A stretch of 64,000 nt of DNA from DAOPXV01 sp964551445 (GTDB lineage Bacteria > Muiribacteriota > UBA9980), in assembly GCA_964551445.1 (NCBI GenBank), contig CAZKCG010000017.1, positions 35,642 to 99,641 of the forward strand. Reading direction: 5' to 3'. A model generated the notes under the pieces. The model was not told the DNA's origin. It did not search any database and saw nothing but the letters and a program-made list of their open reading frames with translations. The translations under genes were made by a program, and so were the position numbers. Shown here piece by piece: positions 24,722-33,240 of the stretch. Each line of letters opens with the position of its first letter. The stretch's first letter is position 1.

Positions 24722-25107
24722 AATTAACAGCGCCGCGCCTGAATTTTTCCCCGCCCGTATTAAAAACAGACAAAAGCTTTAAAACGATGTGAAGCGATCC
24801 ACCGCCATCATCATATCTTAAACGGCTGGATGTGCCAGCCGGCCTCACCCGGGCGATCTTTCATTATCGACACCCCGGGAAAAGGCAAAAACTTATGCTG
24901 CCCTGTTTTGATAGTTCTTAACAATATCAGATAATTAATACGGCGCTAAAATTTCCGACATGCCGACCGTTTGCGTCAAACAAACGCGAGCGGGTTAGTC
25001 TGGTTTAAAAACAAATCAAAGCCGGCCAAAAAGAAAAATATGAATTTCAGGCCGGTTAAATTACGCTGAAATAAAAAAGCGCGCCGGCGCGATGACGCTA
25101 AAATTCC
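24722..25107. other. Structured intergenic region (several hairpins, no gene)
   Basis: A 386-base stretch without a supported gene. It holds GGCTGG/CCAGCC around 24831-24848, CGTTTG/CAAACG near 24968-24985, a long-loop stem GCCGGCC/GGCCGGT near 25021-25058, and a GC palindrome near 25079-25092. None matches a riboswitch I know. Confidence 0.4.
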
Positions 25108-25136
25108 TTGACTTTTTGGCAAAAAGGAATTATACT
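25108..25136 (+). promoter_or_regulatory. Sigma70-type promoter for the GAF/PAS-ATPase gene
   Basis: TTGACT, 17 bases, TATACT. The TTG of the -35 box is also the first possible start codon of the downstream frame, which shows that start cannot be real. Confidence 0.85.
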
Positions 25137-25164
25137 TATTAAAAATTTATCAGGAAGGTTCTCT

Positions 25165-26721
25165 GTGGGAAAAACACACCAGACACCGGACGCCAGTCAT
25201 GAGATAGCCAGGCTCATGAAGGAACTTGAGGCCGCGCGGAAAGAATCCGCCGCGCTGATGGATGCCTGCGCCCTTTTGAACACAACTCTCGATCTGAAAA
25301 AGCTGCTTGAGATAATCCTGCAGCAGTCCGCCATTCTCACGGACGCCGAAGCTTCCTCGCTCGCGCTTATTGACGAAAAGACCGATGAACTCTGCTTTGA
25401 GGTCGTGGTCGGTGAAAAAAAGGACATCCTTAAAGAGATCAGGCTCCCCAAAGGCGCCGGAATTATTGGCTGGGTCTCGTCCAAGGGCGAATGCCTGCTC
25501 ATCGAGGACGTCACCAAGGACAGCCGATTCTACCAGAAGGTCGATGAAAAATCGCAGTTTAAAACTTCTTCGATCCTGTGCGTCCCGCTTAAAACCAAGG
25601 ACGGAACGATAGGCGCGCTCGAGGTTTTAAATAAACTCCACGGCGAAACATTCGACCTCAACGACCAGAGCCTTTTGATGGCGCTTGCCAGCCAGGCCGC
25701 CATGGCGATCGAGAACGCGCGCCTTTATCAGAGCGTTTTAGACGAACGCAACAAGATAGTATCGATAGTCAATTCAATGAGCGACGGCATCATAGTCACC
25801 GACGACAAATACGATATAGTGCTCAAAAACCCAGCGGCCGACAATATATTCGGCGGCATCGAAAAAGACCCCGAGAACGCGTTCAAGCTGAAGGTCGTCC
25901 TTTCCGAACTCTCGGAGATCAAATCCGACGCGGGCTTCGACCTCGTGCTGATGAAGCCGGAAAATATTATTCTATCCAATAAAATGGCGGTATTGAAAAA
26001 CCAGACCGGCGATATAACAGGCTCCATAATTTCGATGAGAAATATCACCGATATCAAACAGAAAGAAAATATAAGGGCGCAGTTCACGAGCACCTTGAAT
26101 TATAAAATAGCCGACCAGATGCAGGCTTTCCGCGAGACGCTGCGAACATCATCAAAAGTGGACATTTTCATTAAACGAAACGCGGAATCCATAGAAGAAA
26201 AGATATTAAAACTGCTTCAGTTCTCCGAGATCGAATCCGGCCCGCTGCGCCTCGACCGCTCACTCGGCCCGATAGGCGCTATAATCGACCTGGCCGGCGC
26301 GGAGATCGAAGACGGAGTGAAATTGAAGAACGCCAGATATACCGTCGAATGTGACGAATCGGTGCGAAATCTCGAGGTCGAGGTAGATCGCGACAGAATA
26401 AAAACGGCGATGGTATTAATTATTAAAAACTCAATAAAATTCGTTTCGGACAAGGGCGCTATAGGCGTGCACGTTTCGAACCTGACCGACCATTTCGACA
26501 TAAAGATAACCGACGACGGCATAGGCATCCCCGAAGACATGCTGCCGAAGGTCCTGGACAAAAAATATATCATGGAAAACGTTTTAAATTCGAGTGAAGC
26601 CTCCTTCAGCCTGGCCTACGTCAAACATATAATGGAAGCCCACGGCGGCACCGTTAAAATAACTTCAAAGGTCGGAGAAGGCTCTCAGGTAACATTGACC
26701 GTTCCCAAGTACATTCATTAG
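25165..26721 (+). CDS. GAF-PAS-HATPase regulator, histidine-kinase-like but without phosphoacceptor His
   Basis: 518 residues from GTG 25165, six bases after AGGAAGG (25152-25158). Order: coiled coil, GAF domain (about residues 40-190), PAS-like domain (about 195-310), helical linker, HATPase_c domain (about 370-518). The linker that should be the dimerisation/phosphoacceptor helix reads RAQFTSTLNYKIADQMQAF with no His-Glu/Asp pair. In the ATPase domain the N box (LIIKNSIKF) and G1 (DDGIGIPED) remain, but the lid lacks the second Gly motif (ASFSLAYVK). So it may sense through GAF/PAS and signal without autophosphorylation, perhaps through the RsbW-like protein encoded next. Confidence 0.85.
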   Translation: MGKTHQTPDASHEIARLMKELEAARKESAALMDACALLNTTLDLKKLLEIILQQSAILTDAEASSLALIDEKTDELCFEVVVGEKKDILKEIRLPKGAGIIGWVSSKGECLLIEDVTKDSRFYQKVDEKSQFKTSSILCVPLKTKDGTIGALEVLNKLHGETFDLNDQSLLMALASQAAMAIENARLYQSVLDERNKIVSIVNSMSDGIIVTDDKYDIVLKNPAADNIFGGIEKDPENAFKLKVVLSELSEIKSDAGFDLVLMKPENIILSNKMAVLKNQTGDITGSIISMRNITDIKQKENIRAQFTSTLNYKIADQMQAFRETLRTSSKVDIFIKRNAESIEEKILKLLQFSEIESGPLRLDRSLGPIGAIIDLAGAEIEDGVKLKNARYTVECDESVRNLEVEVDRDRIKTAMVLIIKNSIKFVSDKGAIGVHVSNLTDHFDIKITDDGIGIPEDMLPKVLDKKYIMENVLNSSEASFSLAYVKHIMEAHGGTVKITSKVGEGSQVTLTVPKYIH

Positions 26722-26732
26722 GAGTGTTTTAA

Positions 26733-27257
26733 TTGGAAGTCCAGAAACAGGTCTCCGAAAAAAAAGAGATACACGAGCTCAAGGTCACGGCCACGCTTCG
26801 CCACATCGAAAAGGTGAAGCAGTTCGTCGTCGCCATAGCCGAACGGCTTGAGTTCCCGCCCATCGAGATGTTCCAGATCGAACTGGTCGTCGACGAGGCT
26901 TACGCTAACGCCGCGGACCACGGCTCCGAATGCTCGAAGGAAAAAGAGGTCCATGTCCGCTGCATCATCGAAGGCAAGAAACTTATAATAATAATCAAGG
27001 ATTTCGGCGGCAAGCCTTTCAACCCGGAATTCTTCGAGCGCATCGCCGATAAGAAGACCTGGGGCATCGGCGGCCGCGGAATAAAGATCATCAAAGAGAT
27101 CATGGACGAGGTAATGTATTTCTTCGTCACCGGCGTGAGCACCACGCTCTACATGGTCAAGGAACGCCGCGAGCCCTCAGAAGACGGCGCGCCGCCGGCT
27201 GAGATTAAAATGTCGCTTCCGTTCTCGTTAGACGACATACCTCCGATGCCGGTGTAA
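26733..27257 (+). CDS. RsbW-like anti-sigma/ATPase (serine kinase family)
   Basis: 174 residues from TTG 26733, eight bases after AGGAG. A single GHKL ATPase domain with N box ELVVDEAYANAADHG, G1 KDFGGKPFNP and G2 GIGGRGIKIIKEI, as in the RsbW/SpoIIAB-type serine kinases that bind sigma factors or phosphorylate anti-anti-sigma proteins. The C-terminal 40 residues are Pro-rich. It immediately follows the GAF/PAS/ATPase gene, so the pair likely forms one regulatory module; the STAS-domain partner is not in the window. Confidence 0.85.
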   Translation: MEVQKQVSEKKEIHELKVTATLRHIEKVKQFVVAIAERLEFPPIEMFQIELVVDEAYANAADHGSECSKEKEVHVRCIIEGKKLIIIIKDFGGKPFNPEFFERIADKKTWGIGGRGIKIIKEIMDEVMYFFVTGVSTTLYMVKERREPSEDGAPPAEIKMSLPFSLDDIPPMPV

Positions 27258-27318
27258 TGAACCTGCAATAAAACAGGCAGACGCCGAAAAACGCTCAAAC
27301 AAAAATACTTAATATAAA

Positions 27319-27354
27319 TAAAAAAGCCCCGATGAAAATTGCGGGGCTTTTTTA
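27319..27354. terminator. Bidirectional terminator between RsbW-like and Fe-ADH genes
   Basis: Stem AAAAAAGCCCCG / CGGGGCTTTTTT, 10-base loop, between convergent genes. Confidence 0.9.
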
Positions 27355-27380
27355 TTTATATCGTCAGATCGAAGCTTTCG

Positions 27381-28616
27381 CTATATCACCTTTTCATATA
27401 TTTCCATGATATCGGAGAACCTGAGTTTTTTAGGGTTGTTTATATAAAGTTTCCCCTGGCCGTAAAGGCGGATAACGTCACCCGCCATGCGTTCGATCCC
27501 GTCGGCGGTCACGCCGTAAGATCCAAGTTTTTTGAAAGTTCCGAGTATCTTTAAAAATTCCTCAAAACAGTAAACTGCGGATCGGGCCATTTCCTCTTCA
27601 TCGGAAGTTACGCGGAAGTTCTCGAAAGTGGCCTCGTCGTTATCGATAAGTCTTTTAAAAACATGTTTATAGAGCCGTGAATAACGGGACGCCGCGGCTT
27701 CGTATGAAAACTTCATCAGATGCGGAAAAAGCGCGCCGAGACCGAGGCCGTGTGGAATGTTAAAGTGAGCCGAAAGCGGGTGTTCCAGATCGTGCAGGAC
27801 GAAATCGCCCTGGCGGCCGACCTGAGTTATTCCGGTCAGCGCGAGAACCGAGATATAAAAAATATTCTCGTGATATTTTATGTTTTTGAGATCCTCCATA
27901 ACTTTAAAACCGTTCTTCACGAGTTCGTAAACGAGCGATTCGGTGAGCGAATCGGCCACGTCCGAACCGTCATTGCCGGATATATAGGTGTCTAAAAGAT
28001 GCGACAGAACATCGGTTACTCCGTACGCTATATTTTCGGAATCGAGCGTGACGCAAAATTCCGGATCGACTATCGCGAGGCACGGCAGTATAAGTTCTGA
28101 CGTGAGTATCGATTTTTCATGTTTCTCGCCATGCGTAAGAACCGCGAACGGAGAGACCTCCGCGCCGGATCCGTATCTGGTCGGTATGGTAACTATAGGA
28201 TAAGCGCGGGCAAGGGTCTTCATTTTATTTCCGCTCCAGAAGTCGACATATTCCCATACGTCTCCGCCCGAAGCCGCCACTGCCGAGATCGCCTTGGCCG
28301 CGTCCATAACCGAACCTCCGCCCAATCCTACCACGAAATCGCATTCATTGTCGTTAAAGAATTTGGCTCCCTCGTTCGCCTCGCTCGAGAGGGGATTGGG
28401 CGAAACCGAATTAAAGACGGCCGAATTTATTCCTACATCGGATAGCATTGCGGTTAACTTTGAAAGTTTTCCCGAAGTTTTAGCGAACGACCGCCCCGTG
28501 ACTATCAGCGCTTTTTTCCCTGAAAAGCCGGCGGCCGATATCAGTTCGCCGCACTCTAAAAATTTACCCGCGCCGAAGGAAATGCGGGGGATCCCGTCTA
28601 AATAAAATTCATCCAT
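27381..28616 (-). CDS. Iron-containing alcohol dehydrogenase
   Basis: 411 residues, group III metal-dependent dehydrogenase. NAD(P)-binding segment VVGLGGGSVMDAAKAIS, the TIPTRYGSGAEVSPFAV stretch, and metal-ligand region with HDLEHPLSAHFNIPHGLGLGAL-type His residues (HDLEH, HFNIPHG). Oxidises/reduces alcohols or aldehydes such as butanol or 1,2-propanediol-like substrates; exact substrate not determinable. It lies nine bases downstream of the SpoIID-like gene, on the same strand. Confidence 0.92.
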   Translation of the reverse strand: MDEFYLDGIPRISFGAGKFLECGELISAAGFSGKKALIVTGRSFAKTSGKLSKLTAMLSDVGINSAVFNSVSPNPLSSEANEGAKFFNDNECDFVVGLGGGSVMDAAKAISAVAASGGDVWEYVDFWSGNKMKTLARAYPIVTIPTRYGSGAEVSPFAVLTHGEKHEKSILTSELILPCLAIVDPEFCVTLDSENIAYGVTDVLSHLLDTYISGNDGSDVADSLTESLVYELVKNGFKVMEDLKNIKYHENIFYISVLALTGITQVGRQGDFVLHDLEHPLSAHFNIPHGLGLGALFPHLMKFSYEAAASRYSRLYKHVFKRLIDNDEATFENFRVTSDEEEMARSAVYCFEEFLKILGTFKKLGSYGVTADGIERMAGDVIRLYGQGKLYINNPKKLRFSDIMEIYEKVI

Positions 28617-28624
28617 AATATCAC

Positions 28625-30343
28625 CTATTCCATTTTAATTATCTTTGCGTTTGAAAAATAATGCAGCAGGATCTCTTCGCAATTTTTACCCGAGAGCCCC
28701 ATACCCTTGGCGCCGTCCTGGCAGAGCCCGACGCCGTGACCCCAGCCCGCGCCGCTGAATGTATATTTTTTTTCTCCATCTTTTCCGGACGCGTCAACGG
28801 CAAAAAGCGCCGAGCGCAGCATCCCGAAAAGCTTTCTTATCGGAAGCTCCTTATAAACCCTCTCGGTCTTTGAATTTCCGATAAGTTCCAGAACGGTTAT
28901 GCGGCCTGACTTTCCCCGTTCCAGTATTTTTATTTCTTTCAGGCCGCCTATTTTAAATTGCTTTTCGATCATCTTATCCATTTCCAACTGCGTGAAGCTT
29001 CTTACCCAGCGGAACTTATCCGGATTATTGCACGCGCCGGCAACGCTGCAGTATGTCGCGGGCGGTTTTTTTATGAAGTCGCGAAGCTTCGCCTCATCCG
29101 TCGAAAAATCATAATCAACTTTTTCCGCCGTATCTGAAATTTTTACGAGCGAAGGATCGAACGGCGCGCTCCATATCCGGTTTGAATCTTCGGTCACGCC
29201 GCCGCAGTCGGCGTGATATACAGTGTCGACGATGTGGCCGTTCGAAACTATTATTTTACCGGCCGTTTCATCGACCGCTTTAACCGCGGAAGCCGTCATG
29301 TTCGCGAGGCCGCCGTATGCCTGGCAATGGGTGCCCGCGCAGAAATCATAATTGGCGTCAGTGTGGCGGCTTTTATATTTCGTGAAGATCTCGGAACGAG
29401 CGGCTATGGCCTGAGCGCATATTGACTGATAAGGCGAGTTCGGTTCGATCTCGGACGGCACGACTATTTTAAGCATTTCCTCGAGCCCGGTCCTGTTGAT
29501 TATCTGGGCGAGCCCTGAATTATCCGTTGATACAATAATATTTCCGGCATATCTGGCGGTTTTAAAATTATGCCAGCTGTCGCCGCGGCCGAATTCCATT
29601 TTCGCTATATGGACCTCATAGTCCTGAACGATCTCTATTTTTCCGGAAGTTTCTATTTTTTCGACGCGGTCTTTTCCTTTGTTATCTTTATAGGACAGAG
29701 AGGCGGATATAACGCATGAAGGCTTCGATATCAAAACCGGATGGACGAAAGCCGATATCTTATTTTCCTCGCGCATCCTGTCGCAGAATTTGCGGGCCAA
29801 TTCCTCTGATCTATGCGGGGATGCGCACGCGAATACGCTTCGGGTATCTATTTTCAAAGCCGTACCCTTATTTTTAAGCGTACATCCGTAAGTGAAAAAT
29901 TTGAGCCGGCCTGCCGCTTTCTCTATTTCGCTTAACTTTAAAAGCATCGCCCCGTTTTTTTCAGGTTTGAAAACGGCCGTATAAGGAAATGTCGAAAGCA
30001 CCGGATAATATTCGATCTTCGCCGGAACGCTTTTCTTCACTTCGGTTATTTTGAGAAGCAGCCCGCTTCCCGAAAAACTTTTTTTTACTCTGTCTTGAGC
30101 CGAATAAACATTGACCTTAAATCCCTTCAAAACTTTTATCTCGGCGGTCCTGACATTGTCCATAAGGCATATTTTAAGCTCCAAAGGCATGTGCGCGACG
30201 CATTCGTTAGACGGAATATCTTTAATATCAAAGGCTAAAGAAGTCCCGCATAAACAAAAGCATGAGAAGAAGATAAGCGCGCCGGAAAAAATAAGATAAA
30301 GAATATGAACCGGTGTTTTATTTTTTTCAGAATTATTTTTCAA
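28625..30343 (-). CDS. SpoIID/LytB-domain protein (amidase-enhancer-like, possible glycan lyase)
   Basis: 572 residues from a TTG start at 30343, seven bases after GGAGG. An N-terminal membrane anchor (ILYLIFSGALIFFSCFCLCG) precedes a 220-residue N-terminal region, then the SpoIID domain: VPSEIEPNSPYQSICAQAIA (catalytic Glu region), FCAGTHCQAYGG, and YHADCGGVTED, and ends with GAGWGHGVGLCQDGAKGM. SpoIID family proteins cleave peptidoglycan glycan strands stripped of peptide. No sporulation genes are near, so it probably acts in cell-wall remodelling. Confidence 0.9.
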   Translation of the reverse strand: MKNNSEKNKTPVHILYLIFSGALIFFSCFCLCGTSLAFDIKDIPSNECVAHMPLELKICLMDNVRTAEIKVLKGFKVNVYSAQDRVKKSFSGSGLLLKITEVKKSVPAKIEYYPVLSTFPYTAVFKPEKNGAMLLKLSEIEKAAGRLKFFTYGCTLKNKGTALKIDTRSVFACASPHRSEELARKFCDRMREENKISAFVHPVLISKPSCVISASLSYKDNKGKDRVEKIETSGKIEIVQDYEVHIAKMEFGRGDSWHNFKTARYAGNIIVSTDNSGLAQIINRTGLEEMLKIVVPSEIEPNSPYQSICAQAIAARSEIFTKYKSRHTDANYDFCAGTHCQAYGGLANMTASAVKAVDETAGKIIVSNGHIVDTVYHADCGGVTEDSNRIWSAPFDPSLVKISDTAEKVDYDFSTDEAKLRDFIKKPPATYCSVAGACNNPDKFRWVRSFTQLEMDKMIEKQFKIGGLKEIKILERGKSGRITVLELIGNSKTERVYKELPIRKLFGMLRSALFAVDASGKDGEKKYTFSGAGWGHGVGLCQDGAKGMGLSGKNCEEILLHYFSNAKIIKME

Positions 30344-30458
30344 TATAGATCCTCCGTTTTTTGTTCGATCTTAAATTATTCTAACTATCTTACGCCTTTC
30401 TCCAACCGCGATCGGTTTAACAAAGATGACGAAGCCGGAGCCGGCGGTCCTTAAAACA

Positions 30459-32456
30459 TCAAAAAAAGAAACCCTTCATAAGGCTTTTCAAATAAAGCGC
30501 GTTTTTAAGCCCGGGCTCTATCGAAAGGACCTTATCTATTTCGGCTATGGCCGCAGGGTACATTCGTTTTTCATAATATATTTCAGCCTTCGACATGCGC
30601 GCCCCGATATGCTTTTCGTTAAGTTTTATGGCGCCGTCGAATGACCCGAGCGCGAGGTCCAGCGCTTCGGGATTTTTAGTTTTTTCCTTCAGATACCGAA
30701 GCCCCAGAAGATAATAAGGCTCGTCGAATCTAGGATAGAGTTTCGTCAGATGAAAAAGATAGCGGAACTCGCTGTTTAAGTCCATGTGCCTTATCGCTAG
30801 CCGGGCGAGGCTGTAAACTATCGGAAGCGAAAGATTGACGTTCGACGCGGCTTTCAAATTTTCAATGGCGCGCTCGAATTCCCCGTCTTCTCTGTTTATC
30901 TCGGAACTGAAAAAATACGGCTCGGCCCTGAAGGGATAAAGCGATATCGATGAAGCGTAAGAACTTAACGCTTCTACCCTCATGCCTGATAATTCCTCCA
31001 TGCGGCCGCGCATCAGACAGGTCTCGGAATTTATATATTTAAAGGCGAATATGGATGAAAAAAGAGAGAACATTATCAGAAGCCATACTATAAAGAGTCT
31101 CGCGAACCTGTTCGAAAACTCGAAATTGATCATGTGCCTCTTTTCGTTATCCGAAACCGCGGCCAAAAAAGCCAGCGCCGCGAACAGTATTAAATTAAGG
31201 TGCGAAAAAGTCAGCGTGATATTAAACATCGAGTCCACCATCACAAATATGACCGCGCATGATAGTATCGCGGAAAGCTCATGTTTTTCGCCTTTTTTTA
31301 CGACACTCTTAAGCCCGGCGTATAATATCGCGGCGATCGCGGCGGCATATGCGGAAAGAGTTATGATCCCGCATTCGGCGGCTATGTTTATAAATTCGTT
31401 GTGAAGGTGCTGCGGGTTGAAGTTGAACGGGACCATGTTAAACATCCCGGCCCCCTGATAAGCTTTGGCCGCGTATATTGGAAAGATCAAAAGCATCGTG
31501 TTGGCGCCTGAACCGAGCAGCGGGTTCTCGCATATCATCTCCCAGCCGGCGCTTAACATATAAAGCCTCTCCGCCGAGGTCCTTGCGTTGAAGAACATTC
31601 CGAAAGCCCGCGTCAAAAAAGTTTCATTCGCCTGGCTGAACATATCCTTGAACTGTATGGCCGACGCCGCTATAAAAATAAGTATTATTATATTGACGAA
31701 AGATACCGCGCGCCCCGGAGCGAATCTTCTCACCAGAAAAAAATATAACGAGGCGGACACCGCGAACGCTATCTGTGACGACCTCGTCATGGGGATCAGC
31801 CATGCCGCTATATACAAAAATTCAAGGACGCCGTACATGAACATCTGATATGGTTTTTCCGAATATATAAAATTTCTGATATTCAAAAGAGCGAGAAGGC
31901 CGAAAAAAGGCGCAGCCGCGGCCGCGTCTCCAAGCGTCGAAGCGTAGGCAACGGTCCCGGCAAGCCCGGAAGGGCCGATGTTATTCCACGCATCCATAAA
32001 GCGGATGCCGATAAATTCAAGAACGATGACCGCGGCTGGAAATACGCCGGATAAGACAATGCACATAAGCATTTTCTCCACGCGCGAACGGTCGGCGGAA
32101 AGCAAATAAAATACCGCGAACCATGAAAAAAGACACGAGAAATATAAGAGTTTGATATAGGTAAGACCTTCGGACATCGAGTTAAATAACGAAAGAAAAC
32201 TGAAAATGACGAAAGAGAATAATATTACGGCCGCCCCCGGCGCAGTAAATTTTTCCCTGACGGTAAAAAACATCCGCGATATTATGAAAACCGACATCAG
32301 AAGGCACAGCACCCCGGATCCGGCGTATACCGCGAAATCTTTGGGTGCGCCGTAATGCGAATAACACTTCGCCGACATCAGCGCAGGCGTTATGAAAAGC
32401 GCCGCGCAGGCCGACCAGAAGATAGCGTTTAAAACCACTTTACTTAGTTTTTCCAT
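30459..32456 (-). CDS. O-antigen ligase/polymerase-like membrane protein with C-terminal TPR
   Basis: 665 residues if started at ATG 32456 (weak GGATGGA site); ATG 32480 is in frame eight codons earlier. About 10-12 membrane spans, the periplasmic loop signature HLHNEFINIAAECG that marks the O-antigen ligase/Wzy family, and a C-terminal soluble part of about 180 residues with TPR-like helices (EFERAIENLKAASNVN, PEALDLALGSFDGAIK, MYPAAIAEIDKVLSIEP). Such proteins ligate or polymerise glycans in the envelope. Last gene of the pullulanase-cyclase-lipoprotein operon. Confidence 0.85.
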   Translation of the reverse strand: MEKLSKVVLNAIFWSACAALFITPALMSAKCYSHYGAPKDFAVYAGSGVLCLLMSVFIISRMFFTVREKFTAPGAAVILFSFVIFSFLSLFNSMSEGLTYIKLLYFSCLFSWFAVFYLLSADRSRVEKMLMCIVLSGVFPAAVIVLEFIGIRFMDAWNNIGPSGLAGTVAYASTLGDAAAAAPFFGLLALLNIRNFIYSEKPYQMFMYGVLEFLYIAAWLIPMTRSSQIAFAVSASLYFFLVRRFAPGRAVSFVNIIILIFIAASAIQFKDMFSQANETFLTRAFGMFFNARTSAERLYMLSAGWEMICENPLLGSGANTMLLIFPIYAAKAYQGAGMFNMVPFNFNPQHLHNEFINIAAECGIITLSAYAAAIAAILYAGLKSVVKKGEKHELSAILSCAVIFVMVDSMFNITLTFSHLNLILFAALAFLAAVSDNEKRHMINFEFSNRFARLFIVWLLIMFSLFSSIFAFKYINSETCLMRGRMEELSGMRVEALSSYASSISLYPFRAEPYFFSSEINREDGEFERAIENLKAASNVNLSLPIVYSLARLAIRHMDLNSEFRYLFHLTKLYPRFDEPYYLLGLRYLKEKTKNPEALDLALGSFDGAIKLNEKHIGARMSKAEIYYEKRMYPAAIAEIDKVLSIEPGLKNALYLKSLMKGFFF

Positions 32457-32490
32457 TTTCCATCCATCTTTCCCGTGCATAAAATTTCAA

Positions 32491-33240
32491 TCAAAATATA
32501 TCTACGTCGTCAAAAACATCCGCGTCCGGCGCGGCCGTCTTGTGTTCGCCTGGCTGTCCCTGATTTTTGAGGATATTCGGCCTCGATCCGGCCGGAATTT
32601 TATCGCCCGAAAGCCTTTCGGCGCCGTCACGCTTTCCACCGCCGCGCCCGAAACCTCGCGCGCCTCTATTTTCGCCGGATCTCAACAGTATATCATTTTC
32701 GGGCGACAATATGACCAAAACGCCCATTCTTTCTATTTCCCTCATGAAAACGGCCAACTTGCGGCCAGACGAGCGCAAGCTCATTTTTCTCGCGGCAAGC
32801 TCCGCGTCGGCCTTGAATTTAAATCCCGTCTTATCGCTTATGTTTTTAACGATATCCGCTATGGACTGTTCATTGAAATCGCGGTCGAATTTAAATTCCT
32901 TCATCGCTTTTTTCAGCTTTTCCCTGTCGGCCTCGCGCCCCGGCGCGGCCGGTTTCACTTCTATTTTTAAATTTTTCCTCGCCTCGCTGATTATTTTCTG
33001 GACCAAAGCTTCGGAGTCTTTCACGGGCGGCGGCTCCTGTTTTCCGGGAGAAGGCGCCGGCTGAACGACTTCTACTTTGCCGGGGCCCGCCTGATTCTTT
33101 CTGACGTTATCGTAATTAACCGCGTCCTTTTGCCCGCTTCCGCCGCAGGAACAACCGCTGAAAGAAATTGAAAAAAGAAAAAAGATCATTAAAAAGCAAT
33201 ATTTAAAGCAAGTTATTTTATTACGCTTTCGAATTTTCAA
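32491..33240 (-). CDS. Lipoprotein with secretin-N-like domain
   Basis: 249 residues. Signal peptide with lipobox SFSGC at about residue 29. After a Pro-rich stretch, residues about 110-185 read as a secretin/STN-type fold: FKFDRDFNEQSIADIVKNIS, TGFKFKADAELAARKMSL, LAVFMREIERMGVLVILSPE. That pattern occurs at the N-terminus of secretins and TonB receptors, here alone. The likely start is a TTG at 33240 preceded by GGAGG; it overlaps the cyclase gene by 20 bases. Role unknown; perhaps an outer-membrane lipoprotein partner. Confidence 0.7.
   Translation of the reverse strand: MKIRKRNKITCFKYCFLMIFFLFSISFSGCSCGGSGQKDAVNYDNVRKNQAGPGKVEVVQPAPSPGKQEPPPVKDSEALVQKIISEARKNLKIEVKPAAPGREADREKLKKAMKEFKFDRDFNEQSIADIVKNISDKTGFKFKADAELAARKMSLRSSGRKLAVFMREIERMGVLVILSPENDILLRSGENRGARGFGRGGGKRDGAERLSGDKIPAGSRPNILKNQGQPGEHKTAAPDADVFDDVDIF

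Noticed and set aside
24722..25107. Possible cyclic-di-GMP or other riboswitch
   Set aside because: Hairpins are present but the conserved core bases of known riboswitch classes were not found.
28625..30343. Evidence for sporulation from the SpoIID-like gene
   Set aside because: SpoIID/LytB domains occur in many non-sporulating bacteria and no other sporulation gene is near.
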